A DNA stretch of 64,000 bases from assembly GCF_016055185.1 (NCBI RefSeq), contig NZ_JAECVR010000007.1, forward strand, positions 113,508 to 177,507, written 5' to 3'. The position numbers and the translations under genes are program-made. The notes below the pieces were generated by a model. The model ran no database searches. It worked only from the letters and a program-made list of their open reading frames with translations, and had not been told where the DNA came from. Origin of the DNA: Paenactinomyces guangxiensis (GTDB lineage Bacteria > Bacillota > Bacilli > Thermoactinomycetales > Thermoactinomycetaceae). Of the stretch, positions 55,547-63,926 are shown one piece after another (the stretch's first letter is position 1; each line of letters starts with the position of its first letter).

Positions 55547-56769
55547 TCTTCGATACACCCCCATTGATCCAGGGCCGCTTGCAGTTCAGGCGATCTCTGA
55601 GCCGCCACTTTTAAGGACTCTCCCGCCATCGCTGCACGAATCGCATCAACGAAGGCTTTCCCGCCAGCGGCAGCTCCCTGGGGATGGCCGTGAATCCCTC
55701 CGCCGGCATTAACCAGCAAATCGTTTCCAAAATCACGGAACAGCACCGGAACCAGCCCCGGATGAATCCCCGCCGCAGGAGCAGGAAAGGAGCGCTGGTG
55801 AACAGCTGACTCAATTCGTAAGTTTCCGGCGATGGCTAACGCATCCTCCCGCGGCATCGCCACAGACCCGTAAGGAGAAGGATATAATACGATATCGGCT
55901 CCTGCCCACCTCATTAACTTGCCCAATAACAGCGGGGCACTTACCCCATAGTGGCCGGATGGATAGATCGCCCCGGAGAAAGAGGGATGGGCCATAACTG
56001 GTACCGGGACGTCGGGGTCGGCTGCGATCCGGTGCAGGATATCAAAACCGTAGGGAAGAACATTTAAAAGCAGGCAATCCGCCCCCTGTTCCACCAATCG
56101 TTTCGCCTGATCCGCCATCTCAGTTACAGGGCCGGTTAAATTGACTGCATACCAGGTAACTTGCCCCGTTCTTTCTTCTTTTTGGCGACTGAGACTTTTA
56201 AAGCGCCGAACACGTTGCATCACCGGAGCAGCATCATCACGGAAAAAAATTTCATCATCTTTTACCAGATCAACCCCGCCGGCAATTTGATTCTGGTAAG
56301 CTTCCTCCAATTCCTTAAGCGTCATGCCGATACATTGTTTAAAAATGCTCATCAACAGGGGGCGATCTTTGATACCCAAACGCTCTCTTATTTTATCAAT
56401 CCCCAGCTTCGGACCGGGCAATTGGGATAAAAACGCTTCAGGAGCTTCAATATCCAGGCACTTGATAGCCCCATCCATCGAGCATTTGCCAAAAACTGTC
56501 GTTAAAAGCGCAGGGATATCCGGGGTAAGATTTCTGACCGGATAACCGATTTTGCAAATCGCCCGCGGCCGGCCATCTAGATCGGGGGACAATTCCGTTA
56601 TGTCGATCACTTTTCCCAAGTGTTGTGCCATCCGCTCCTTTTTGGCTTCCGGTAATTCAGTCCACGTTCCAACCGTCAAACCCACGGCAATCCCTTTTGC
56701 TTTTTTGTTAAAATCGTACTTCCCGGTAATCAGATACGAAGCTACAATAAACTCGTTTTCAATGCCCAT
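55543..56769 (-). CDS. mtnW: 2,3-diketo-5-methylthiopentyl-1-phosphate enolase (RuBisCO-like protein)
   Basis: The 408-aa RuBisCO-like enolase of methionine salvage. It has GGVDLVKDDEIF, the site of the carbamylated Lys and metal ligands in the family, and HGHPQGAAAGGKAF near the phosphate end. ATG 56769 has AAGGCGGTG 8 nt upstream; a longer reading starting at 56805 is possible. It is the first gene after the SAM-I riboswitch. Confidence 0.94.
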   Translation of the reverse strand: MGIENEFIVASYLITGKYDFNKKAKGIAVGLTVGTWTELPEAKKERMAQHLGKVIDITELSPDLDGRPRAICKIGYPVRNLTPDIPALLTTVFGKCSMDGAIKCLDIEAPEAFLSQLPGPKLGIDKIRERLGIKDRPLLMSIFKQCIGMTLKELEEAYQNQIAGGVDLVKDDEIFFRDDAAPVMQRVRRFKSLSRQKEERTGQVTWYAVNLTGPVTEMADQAKRLVEQGADCLLLNVLPYGFDILHRIAADPDVPVPVMAHPSFSGAIYPSGHYGVSAPLLLGKLMRWAGADIVLYPSPYGSVAMPREDALAIAGNLRIESAVHQRSFPAPAAGIHPGLVPVLFRDFGNDLLVNAGGGIHGHPQGAAAGGKAFVDAIRAAMAGESLKVAAQRSPELQAALDQWGCIEE

Positions 56770-56923
56770 CTGACCATCACCGCCTTTTGTAACCGGATCT
56801 TGCACGCAGACCCACGGCTACAATTTACAACATTATAAAAATAGATTTTCATGTGATCATTCATTTATTTTGAATACCGGATCTCCAAATTTCCCTTTGC
56901 ACAGCCTTCCACAGAAGGTCAAC

Positions 56924-56956
56924 AAAAAATCCCCTTCTGCAGATGCAAAAAGGGAT
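56924..56956 (-). terminator. Riboswitch-controlled terminator of the mtn operon
   Basis: On the minus strand ATCCCTTT pairs with GAAGGGGAT (one G-U), followed by six T and G. It sits between the SAM-I aptamer and mtnW, so SAM binding is expected to favour it and shut the operon off. Confidence 0.85.
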
Positions 56957-56974
56957 CCATGTTCGATGTAATCG

Positions 56975-57102
56975 CCTTCTCTCATCTGTCAGAACAAACA
57001 GTGTGTTCTGCAGGAATTGGCACCATTTCCATCATGATTTCATGGATGGTTGCCGAGGTATCATCGGGCCTGTCCCTACACCTCTCTGGATAAGAGAAAT
57101 CC
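56975..57102 (-). ncRNA. SAM-I riboswitch (S box) aptamer
   Basis: The minus strand shows the S-box signatures in order: TCTTATCCAGAGAGG (P1 start), GGGACAGGCCC-like core, GATGATACCTCGGCAACC, GGTGCCAATTCCTGC, and TCTGACAGATGAGAGAA closing P1. It lies between a promoter and a terminator just before mtnW. It senses S-adenosylmethionine and lowers methionine-salvage expression when SAM is plentiful. Confidence 0.95.
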
Positions 57103-57121
57103 TCAGTATTCAATTGTCGTT

Positions 57122-57150
57122 ATTGTAACACAGCGACTTTTATTAAGCAA
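57122..57150 (-). promoter_or_regulatory. Promoter of the mtn operon
   Basis: TTGCTT (57150-57145) and TACAAT (57127-57122) have a 17-bp spacer. Transcription would begin about 10 nt above the riboswitch. Confidence 0.65.
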
Positions 57151-57252
57151 TGGTTTCAATTGCATTAAAGTTTAGAGGTTTCAACGTTTTTTCTTTGCCC
57201 TTACTGAACTTGATGCTGACTCTAAGACAGGTGCCTGTTGGATAATCCCTGA

Positions 57253-58230
57253 TTATTCTTTTTTCAGGAACACCGGTTCCTTTTTTCTTGAAGACTCATA
57301 TGCGGCTAGCGCAACCTCAACGGCCCTGCATCCGTCTTCACCCGTAATAAATGGTTCTGTGCCGTTTCGGATCGCTTCGACAAAGCTTTTGATTAATTCA
57401 ACATCCATATCGTCGCCCCAGTATTCCCAGACAAAACCTTTATTTGCATATACATCTAATTTCTGAGTGAAAGCATCTATACTCAAGTTCGCATTGGTTC
57501 CCACAATTTCCAAGGTTACATCTCCCCAGGTCGGGAAGTTTGCCGGACGGGACCAACTGCAATCCAGAGTCGCAAAGACACCATTTTCAAACTCAAGCGT
57601 GAGGATTCCACAGTCATCAATCGGCGATTCTGTAAGCAAGCTGCCTGTCTCAGCATAAACTTCTTTTACTTCTGATTTCATCACCCACCGCATGATATCC
57701 ACTACATGGACAGTATGATCCATGACTGCCCCTCCGCCCGACAAAGCGGGATCAACAAACCAACCCCCCGGGTTTCTGCCCCGATTGGTCGCTTTAATGG
57801 ATAAAATCTTTCCTAATCTCCCTTCTTCAACAATTTTTTTGGTTCTCTCGATTGACGGATGGAAGCGGACAGGGAAAGCTGTTTGCAAAACCACCCCGTT
57901 TTTCCGGCACTCATCAATCATTTTCCTACCATCTTCAATCGTTGTCGCCAGGGGCTTTTCACAGAGAATATGTTTTCCGGCTCTGGCTGCGTCAACTGCA
58001 TGTTGAACATGCTTTGCATTCTCTGATGTAACAATGACAGCATCCACATCCGACGCGAGCAGTTGCTTATAATCTGAATAAAACGCAACATTTAATTCAC
58101 TGGCAATGGCCTCACCGCGATCCCGATTATCATCTGCAATAGCGCTTAATTGGACACCTTCGATCTCCCGCACAGCCCTTGCATAGCTGTAAGCGTGCAT
58201 ATGGGCAAAGCTGATAATCCCTATCTTCAT
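57253..58230 (-). CDS. Gfo/Idh/MocA-family oxidoreductase A
   Basis: The 325-aa protein has an N-terminal Rossmann fold (MKIGIISFAHMHAYSYARAV) and the CEKPLATT motif that holds the catalytic Lys (about residue 92). The C-terminal alpha/beta domain contains GGWFVDPALSGGGAVMDHTVHVVD-type residues (split here between positions 150 and 175). These enzymes oxidise or epimerise sugars and cyclitols with NAD(P). It is the last gene of the ROK-ABC transporter operon, 13 nt from its paralogue. The substrate cannot be assigned. Confidence 0.85.
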   Translation of the reverse strand: MKIGIISFAHMHAYSYARAVREIEGVQLSAIADDNRDRGEAIASELNVAFYSDYKQLLASDVDAVIVTSENAKHVQHAVDAARAGKHILCEKPLATTIEDGRKMIDECRKNGVVLQTAFPVRFHPSIERTKKIVEEGRLGKILSIKATNRGRNPGGWFVDPALSGGGAVMDHTVHVVDIMRWVMKSEVKEVYAETGSLLTESPIDDCGILTLEFENGVFATLDCSWSRPANFPTWGDVTLEIVGTNANLSIDAFTQKLDVYANKGFVWEYWGDDMDVELIKSFVEAIRNGTEPFITGEDGCRAVEVALAAYESSRKKEPVFLKKE

Positions 58231-58242
58231 TTTTATTTCCTC

Positions 58243-59232
58243 CTATCCAATGGTGACCGGTTTTCCGGTTTCAATTGATTCAATCGCGGCTAAAGCAATC
58301 TCCATCGCCTTAAAAGCATCTTCCGCTGAAACAATCGGTTCGCTGTTTGTCTGTAAACAAGATAGAAAATGTGCTAACTCCAGATCATAGGGTGTTTGCC
58401 GCAGAGGGCTTTCCGGCACTTCTACCCCGCGATTACCCGCTTGCTGACCACGCAACCGCAGCAGCAGCGGTTTCTCTTTTGCGCTGTCAAAAGCAATAAT
58501 TCCTGATTTTCCTGCCACTTCGATCGCGGATGAGAACCCTTCATGAGCCCAGGTTCCCTCAACATGGGCGATAATCCCATTTTTAAAGCGCAAAGTAACC
58601 AGTGCATAGTCAAGCCGTTCCACCTTTCTCCCGTGCAGGCTTTTGGCAAAAACGCGCTCCACTTCACCAAAACACCAGCGCAAAAAGTCAAAATCATGAA
58701 TGATCATATCCAACACTAACCCGCCGCTGCTCTTGAAATCTGCGTACCAGTCATTAACACCCGCAGGAAAAATGCCGCCCCGGCTCGTTCTGACAACGCC
58801 AACATCACCAATTGTGCCATCTTCAATTAATTTTTTTATTTTTTTATATTCCGGAAAAAAGCGAAGCACATGGCCCACAAAAAGCTTAACCCCTTTGCTT
58901 TGACAATAATTAATCATACTTCGTGCATCTTCCAGATTTCTCGCCAGCGGCTTTTCACAAATAATATGGATACCGGCATCCGCTGCTTTTTCTACATAAG
59001 TCCGGTGCAAAAAAGTCGGGAGACAAATATCAACGATATCAACGTGATCCGTTTGTTCCATCGCATCTTCAAAAGTGGTAAAAGCTCTACAGTTTAACTG
59101 TTTTGCCAGGCTCTCTGCCCGACCGTTATTTATATCAACGATTCCGGCCACTTGAACATCCTGCATTTCCTGATAAGCCCTGGCATGTATTTTTCCCATC
59201 GTACCCGAACCGATGATTAACACATGAAACAT
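58243..59232 (-). CDS. Gfo/Idh/MocA-family oxidoreductase B
   Basis: The 329-aa protein has the Rossmann GSGTMGKIHARAYQ start, the CEKPLARN motif with the catalytic Lys, and SSGGLVLDMIIHDFDFLRW in the substrate domain. It is a myo-inositol-dehydrogenase-like member of the same family as the next gene but clearly diverged from it. Two such enzymes in one operon suggest consecutive oxidation/reduction or epimerisation of one imported sugar. Confidence 0.86.
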   Translation of the reverse strand: MFHVLIIGSGTMGKIHARAYQEMQDVQVAGIVDINNGRAESLAKQLNCRAFTTFEDAMEQTDHVDIVDICLPTFLHRTYVEKAADAGIHIICEKPLARNLEDARSMINYCQSKGVKLFVGHVLRFFPEYKKIKKLIEDGTIGDVGVVRTSRGGIFPAGVNDWYADFKSSGGLVLDMIIHDFDFLRWCFGEVERVFAKSLHGRKVERLDYALVTLRFKNGIIAHVEGTWAHEGFSSAIEVAGKSGIIAFDSAKEKPLLLRLRGQQAGNRGVEVPESPLRQTPYDLELAHFLSCLQTNSEPIVSAEDAFKAMEIALAAIESIETGKPVTIG

Positions 59233-59256
59233 GTCATTCTCCCCTTTTTTTAATCC

Positions 59257-60087
59257 TTACTCTTTAACAGCGCCGGCCATAAACCCCTGGACAAAAAATT
59301 TCTGTACAAAGCTAAACATAATGGCCACCGGTAAAGTAGTCAAAACACTGGCTGCCATCATCTGGTGCCAGTAAACAATATTCTGCCCTACAAAATCTGT
59401 TAAAGCTAAACTGACGGGACGCAATTCAGGTTTCGTAATAAAAATTAAAGGAATCAACAGGTCATTCCAGGCGAAGATAAAAGCATAGATTGCTGTCATC
59501 GCCACACCGGGCGCAGATAGAGGAAGAATGATCCTCAGAATCCCTGCAACCCTGGAACAACCGTCCACACGAGCCGCCTGCTCTAAGCTTTGAGGAATGT
59601 TTGTTAAGTATCCCTGCAGAAGCCAGACAGCCATCGGAGCTGTAAACGCGCAGTTCGTGATGATCAATCCCAAAAATGAATTAAGGAGATGGAGAGATTG
59701 TGCAATTTGAAACAGCCCCACAATCAGGATCACCGGTGAAAACATCTGTGTGACCAGCATGATGAACAAAACGGACTTTCTTCCAAAAAATGAAAACCTC
59801 GACAGAGCATACGCTGCCGGAAAAGCAAGAATAACAGTGATCACAGCTGTACTTGCAGAAATAAGCAGACTATTAAAAAACGGCTGTTCCAAATGGTATT
59901 CTCCAAGCCATACATCAACATAATTAGACCACTCAGGAGGATCTGGAATCCACTGTGGCGGCCATGCAAACACACCGTCAAATGTTTTTAAAGAGGTGGA
60001 AAGCATCACGCCCACTGGAAAAAGCAATCCGGTAAAGATCAGGATCAGCATGAGGTGTACGAGGAGTTGTTTCCATGTTTTTCTCAT
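59257..60087 (-). CDS. Carbohydrate ABC transporter permease, MalG type
   Basis: The 276-aa membrane protein has six hydrophobic helices and the ATPase-contact EAA loop EQAARVDGCSRVAGILRIILP. It belongs to the CUT1 family and pairs with the permease just upstream. It starts 24 nt before the MalF-type stop and is followed by the oxidoreductases. Confidence 0.88.
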   Translation of the reverse strand: MRKTWKQLLVHLMLILIFTGLLFPVGVMLSTSLKTFDGVFAWPPQWIPDPPEWSNYVDVWLGEYHLEQPFFNSLLISASTAVITVILAFPAAYALSRFSFFGRKSVLFIMLVTQMFSPVILIVGLFQIAQSLHLLNSFLGLIITNCAFTAPMAVWLLQGYLTNIPQSLEQAARVDGCSRVAGILRIILPLSAPGVAMTAIYAFIFAWNDLLIPLIFITKPELRPVSLALTDFVGQNIVYWHQMMAASVLTTLPVAIMFSFVQKFFVQGFMAGAVKE

Positions 60088-60111
60088 CTCTCCTGCAACC
60101 TTTCTCCAAGA

Positions 60112-61014
60112 TTATATTTCTTCTTGCCTCATCACCGCTTTGTAGTAGACAGTGGTAAACGATAACAAGATTAGAAAGATGACAACAGCAATCGTTGCCC
60201 CCATGCCTAAATCAAAGGCACCAAAGGATTCTTTATATGCTTTGACAACCAGCGTTTGCGTGGCGTCTACAGGTCCGCCTTTGGTTAAAGGCCAAATCAC
60301 CCCAAATGAATTAAATGTCCATATAGCTGATAAAGTGGTAGCTACGAGGATAACCGGTTTCATCAACGGTAAAATAACGAGACGCAGGCGTTGGAAAAAG
60401 GTCGCGCCGTCCAGACTTGCCGATTCCAGCAATTCAACCGGAACCGATTGTAAACCGGCCAGCATCAACATTGTCATCAGAGGAATACCCAGCCACATAT
60501 CGGTAATCCCTGTTGCCAGGAACGCAGATATTTCATTGCCCAGCCATACATAGTTTTCAGACAAAATATGGACCCGGGTCAGCACCCAGTTCAGCATCCC
60601 AAATTGCCCGTCGTACACCCAGCGCCAGGAGATTGAACCAACGACCATCGGTGTTACCCACGGTATGAGCAACAACAAAAAATACAGACGTTTAAACCTA
60701 GTCACTTTAGAAAGCAACAAGGCAATGATAAAACCGATGACAGCCTTTCCCGCTACTGAATAACCGGTCCACAAGACAGTTCTTGTAAGCGTTTTCCAAA
60801 AATCAACGGAGCTAAACAGGGTCAAATAATTGTCCAGCCCTATAAACGAGACTCCCAGATCAGGGCGGGTAAGTATATTTTGTGTAAGTGAAAGATAAAA
60901 GAGCCGAATGACGGGATAAGCAACCATGATCGCCATAAAAAGAGCTACAGGTAATAAATAAAAAAACGGTGACTTTTCTAATGAAAGAGGAAATTTTTTA
61001 TTCATTTTTGTCAT
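60112..61014 (-). CDS. Carbohydrate ABC transporter permease, MalF type
   Basis: The 300-aa membrane protein has six helices and the EAA-type loop ELLESASLDGATFFQRLRLV followed by ILPLMKP. It is the larger CUT1 permease. ATG 61014 has AAGGTG 8 nt upstream, better than the codon three positions earlier. Confidence 0.88.
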   Translation of the reverse strand: MTKMNKKFPLSLEKSPFFYLLPVALFMAIMVAYPVIRLFYLSLTQNILTRPDLGVSFIGLDNYLTLFSSVDFWKTLTRTVLWTGYSVAGKAVIGFIIALLLSKVTRFKRLYFLLLLIPWVTPMVVGSISWRWVYDGQFGMLNWVLTRVHILSENYVWLGNEISAFLATGITDMWLGIPLMTMLMLAGLQSVPVELLESASLDGATFFQRLRLVILPLMKPVILVATTLSAIWTFNSFGVIWPLTKGGPVDATQTLVVKAYKESFGAFDLGMGATIAVVIFLILLSFTTVYYKAVMRQEEI

Positions 61015-61068
61015 CTGTTTCACACCTTTCGGTGTTTTTTGGTATCCATCACGAATGCTCTCACCGAT

Positions 61069-62322
61069 CTACCTTTTGGGCTCCAACTTTTCCTCTTTAA
61101 TTTTTTGGACGGCCTCGTTTAGAGCAGTTTGTGCATCTTCCCCATTAAATGTTTTTTGAATGGCGGTGGTTAAAATGTCCTCAAATGATTCCCAGGAAAC
61201 AGGGGTTGGCTCCGGTTTCCCAACCTTGATCATATTGATAAACTCTTTCATATAAGGATCATTATTGAAAAACGGATCTTTAGCCTCTTCTGTTTGAAGC
61301 GGAAGAACGTTTAGAGTCATATCATGTTTTTTCTGTTCTTCCGGTGAAGTGATGAACTCAATAAATTTCCATGCAGCTTCCGGGTGCTTCGTTTTAGATG
61401 AAATCATGAGGGAATCAGAAACCAGCGTATTCGCCATCATCTTGCCTTTGGGAAGTGGCGCTGCTTTATATGGGGTGTTTGGATGGTTCTCTTCTGCGGC
61501 CATTAAATTTTTGGCCCAGGGTCCACACACATACATCGCAATTTTTTTCTGTTTAAACAAAATAGGAAGCTGTTCACGATTGTATTCAAGCGGATTGGGA
61601 ACCACCTTATGCTTCCGGTACAAATCAGCATAAAAGGTAAGCGCTTCAACTGCCTCCGGAGAGTTAAGTTTCACATTTCCTTTCTCGTCAAATACCTCAC
61701 CCCCATTTTGAAATAAATAGTTGAGAAACTGAGTCGTTGTCGATACATGTTTTGCGCCTGAAATTCCCAGGCCATAGATATTCTTATTTTCAGCCTGTAC
61801 TTTCTTTGCTGTTTGCAGAAGTTCTTCCCAGGTTTGCGGTGGGCGGGAAATGAGATCAGACCGGTAAATTAAAGTTCTTGCCGAAAACGCTCGCGGGATT
61901 GCGTACGATTTTCCATCCACCTGAACCGCTTTCTGTAAAGGTTGTGGATATAGGGAAAGGCGCTCCTTGGCGTATTTATCTAAAGGCAAAACTGCCTTCA
62001 TGGTGACAAATGATGTGACCCATCGTGTTCCCCCGTAGAAAACATCTGGTGGTGCATCAGCCATGAAACTGGTGACCAGTTTCTGATAAGCTTCATCCCA
62101 TCCGGAAGATTGGACTTTTACTCTGATATTGGGATGCTTTTGTTCAAAGCGTCCAATGGTTTCATTCATCTCTTTTTTTGCCAGCGGATCCTCCAAACCC
62201 GGTTGATAATAAGTAATCGTAATAATGCCGTTATTATTCTTGTCTGTCGATGGACGATGATCGGAACAAGCGGTCAAAAGCATTATGAATACAAACGAAA
62301 TAACAAGAAGCTTTTTCTTCAA
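61069..62322 (-). CDS. Carbohydrate ABC transporter substrate-binding lipoprotein
   Basis: The 417-aa protein has a lipoprotein signal ending LLTAC (Cys19) and a type-1 extracellular solute-binding domain (ITYYQPGLEDP, SWEAYQKL-like region, YGGTRWVTSF). It captures the sugar for the two permeases. It starts at TTG 62322, preceded by AAAGGCGGGGA. No ATPase gene follows, so a shared MsmX-type ATPase must be used. Confidence 0.9.
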   Translation of the reverse strand: MKKKLLVISFVFIMLLTACSDHRPSTDKNNNGIITITYYQPGLEDPLAKKEMNETIGRFEQKHPNIRVKVQSSGWDEAYQKLVTSFMADAPPDVFYGGTRWVTSFVTMKAVLPLDKYAKERLSLYPQPLQKAVQVDGKSYAIPRAFSARTLIYRSDLISRPPQTWEELLQTAKKVQAENKNIYGLGISGAKHVSTTTQFLNYLFQNGGEVFDEKGNVKLNSPEAVEALTFYADLYRKHKVVPNPLEYNREQLPILFKQKKIAMYVCGPWAKNLMAAEENHPNTPYKAAPLPKGKMMANTLVSDSLMISSKTKHPEAAWKFIEFITSPEEQKKHDMTLNVLPLQTEEAKDPFFNNDPYMKEFINMIKVGKPEPTPVSWESFEDILTTAIQKTFNGEDAQTALNEAVQKIKEEKLEPKR

Positions 62323-62408
62323 GATGATCCCCGCCTTTAAAGTTTGTCTCTTACAGCCCGGGTCTCAGCGAGTTATTCCATTCAATCGAAAAAGTTTGCA
62401 AAAAAAGT

Positions 62409-63617
62409 TCAAGTAGACAACCTTGAATTGAAATGAGCTTGTAATAAAACAGATGCGGCCCCGACCAATCCGAAGTCTTCCCCTAAAGAAGCCGGGTAAA
62501 CCATCGCCTTGCTTTTTTTCGCATTCATTGCTTTTTGAGAAATCTGTTGATTAATCATCTCTAACAGTAATGGATTTTGCTCAACAAGCTCCCCTCCCAG
62601 GATCACAACCTCGGGATCCATCAAATTGATGATATTACATATTCCAATGGACAAATGAATAGCAATCTCCTCTATAATGTCTAAAGCGAGGGTGTCTCCC
62701 TGCTTAAGTGCATAGTTGAAGATTTTAGGCGTAATTTGCAGCAGATCTCCTTTGGCTAACTCTAACATCAACGTACTATTCCCCCTGCCGATCGCTGTCA
62801 GGATCCGGGAATAAATCGCATGCCAGCTCGCATAATTCTCCAAACAGCCACTATTCCCACATTCACAACGCGCACCGCCGCGGTCTGTGATTGTATGTCC
62901 AAACTCTCCCGCACCTCCGCGATGCCCTCTGTATATCGAATCATTTATGATAATCCCCGCTCCGATCCCATCTCCAATCATAATGTAGATAAGGTTTTTA
63001 TACTGTTTGAAAGATCCAAACAATTTCTCTGCCATGGCAATGGAATTTGTGTCATTGTCCAAATATGCTTTTAAATCAAAACGCTGCTCGACCATTTTTT
63101 TAAATGGAATATTTTGAAGTTTCAGTTTGGAATTGTAGACAATCCTCCCCTGATCTGAATCTACAATCCCCGGAACAATGAGCGATATTCCCAGACAGTT
63201 CCGAAGATCATGACACCCGTCCATAAAAAGTTGAATTGAATCTAAAATATACTCTATTAGATCTCGGCCCGTTTTTCCGGAAAAAGAGATCAGCCTTTTT
63301 CTGCGTACCTCTGCTTCCAAATTCATTTCCGCCATACTGATATAAGTATGCGTAATACATACACCGATCAAAAAACGGCCATTGGGATCAAATTTTAATA
63401 AAATAGGCTTTCTGCCACCACTCGACTGTCCCATGCCGACCTCTATGACTAATCCTTCAGCAATCAGTTCGCTGACAGCAGATGTTACCGTAGTTGGACT
63501 TACCCCGGTTTTTTTTGCAATCTCAATCCTTGAAATCGGACCTAATTCCCGAATGGTATCAAAAATGATAGATCTGTTTAGCTCCTGAATAAATTTTAGA
63601 TTTCCGGTTTTTCGCAT
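62409..63617 (-). CDS. ROK-family transcriptional repressor (NagC/XylR type)
   Basis: The 402-aa protein has an N-terminal winged HTH (residues 15-60, GPISRIEIAKKTGVSPTTVT) and a ROK sugar-binding domain with GDGIGAGI, His241 in GEFGH and the zinc cluster CECGNSGC (251-258). It probably represses the operon behind it (solute-binding protein, permeases, oxidoreductases) and itself until its sugar binds. The LDNDTN segment retains an Asp like that of ROK kinases. ATG 63617 follows AAAGGAGGT. Confidence 0.9.
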   Translation of the reverse strand: MRKTGNLKFIQELNRSIIFDTIRELGPISRIEIAKKTGVSPTTVTSAVSELIAEGLVIEVGMGQSSGGRKPILLKFDPNGRFLIGVCITHTYISMAEMNLEAEVRRKRLISFSGKTGRDLIEYILDSIQLFMDGCHDLRNCLGISLIVPGIVDSDQGRIVYNSKLKLQNIPFKKMVEQRFDLKAYLDNDTNSIAMAEKLFGSFKQYKNLIYIMIGDGIGAGIIINDSIYRGHRGGAGEFGHTITDRGGARCECGNSGCLENYASWHAIYSRILTAIGRGNSTLMLELAKGDLLQITPKIFNYALKQGDTLALDIIEEIAIHLSIGICNIINLMDPEVVILGGELVEQNPLLLEMINQQISQKAMNAKKSKAMVYPASLGEDFGLVGAASVLLQAHFNSRLST

Positions 63618-63702
63618 AGGTACCTCCTTTCTTTAGTTTCAGGATATGTTTCTTTTTCCAATGACTTTAATATGATGGTACAAAATTATTTTATTAATTG
63701 AA

Positions 63703-63730
63703 ATTATAACACTATAATGTTCAATGTCAA
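63703..63730 (-). promoter_or_regulatory. Consensus promoter with palindrome upstream of the ROK gene
   Basis: Perfect TTGACA (63730-63725) and TATAAT (63708-63703) boxes with a 16-bp spacer. The -10 box is part of an inverted repeat, ATTATA-ACAC-TATAAT (63703-63718), a likely operator for the ROK protein. The leader to the start is about 85 nt. Confidence 0.75.
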
Positions 63731-63765
63731 ATAATCGGTGATCTTCAATATCTTTTTCAATACCT

Positions 63766-63800
63766 AAGAATCCCCAGCCTTTAAGCATGGGAGGAGTGGT
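63766..63800. mobile_element. IS200/IS605 (TnpB) right-end-like hairpin, possible remnant
   Basis: AAGAATCCCCAGCCTTTAAG followed by CATGGGAGGAGTGGT resembles the terminal hairpin of IS200/IS605-type elements and omega-RNA 3' ends. The stem CCCA/TGGG plus GC/GC with one bulge has a CTTTAA loop. No tnpA or tnpB reading frame is nearby, so it would be a remnant or a chance match. Confidence 0.4.
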
Positions 63801-63804
63801 GAAA

Positions 63805-63840
63805 TAAAAAACCTCTTCATTCGTTCTGAATAAAGAGGTT
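63805..63840 (-). terminator. Intrinsic terminator after the 16S gene
   Basis: On the minus strand AACCTCTT pairs with AAGAGGTT with an inner ATTC/GAAT stem, followed by six T. It begins about 87 nt after the 16S 3' end. No tRNA or 23S sequence lies between. Confidence 0.85.
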
Positions 63841-63926
63841 TCACTGGTATTCCCTGAAAACTAAAGAGTGAGTAACGGCACGACCTGAGAAAGTTTGGTT
63901 AATGATGTATCCGCAGGATACTCCGT

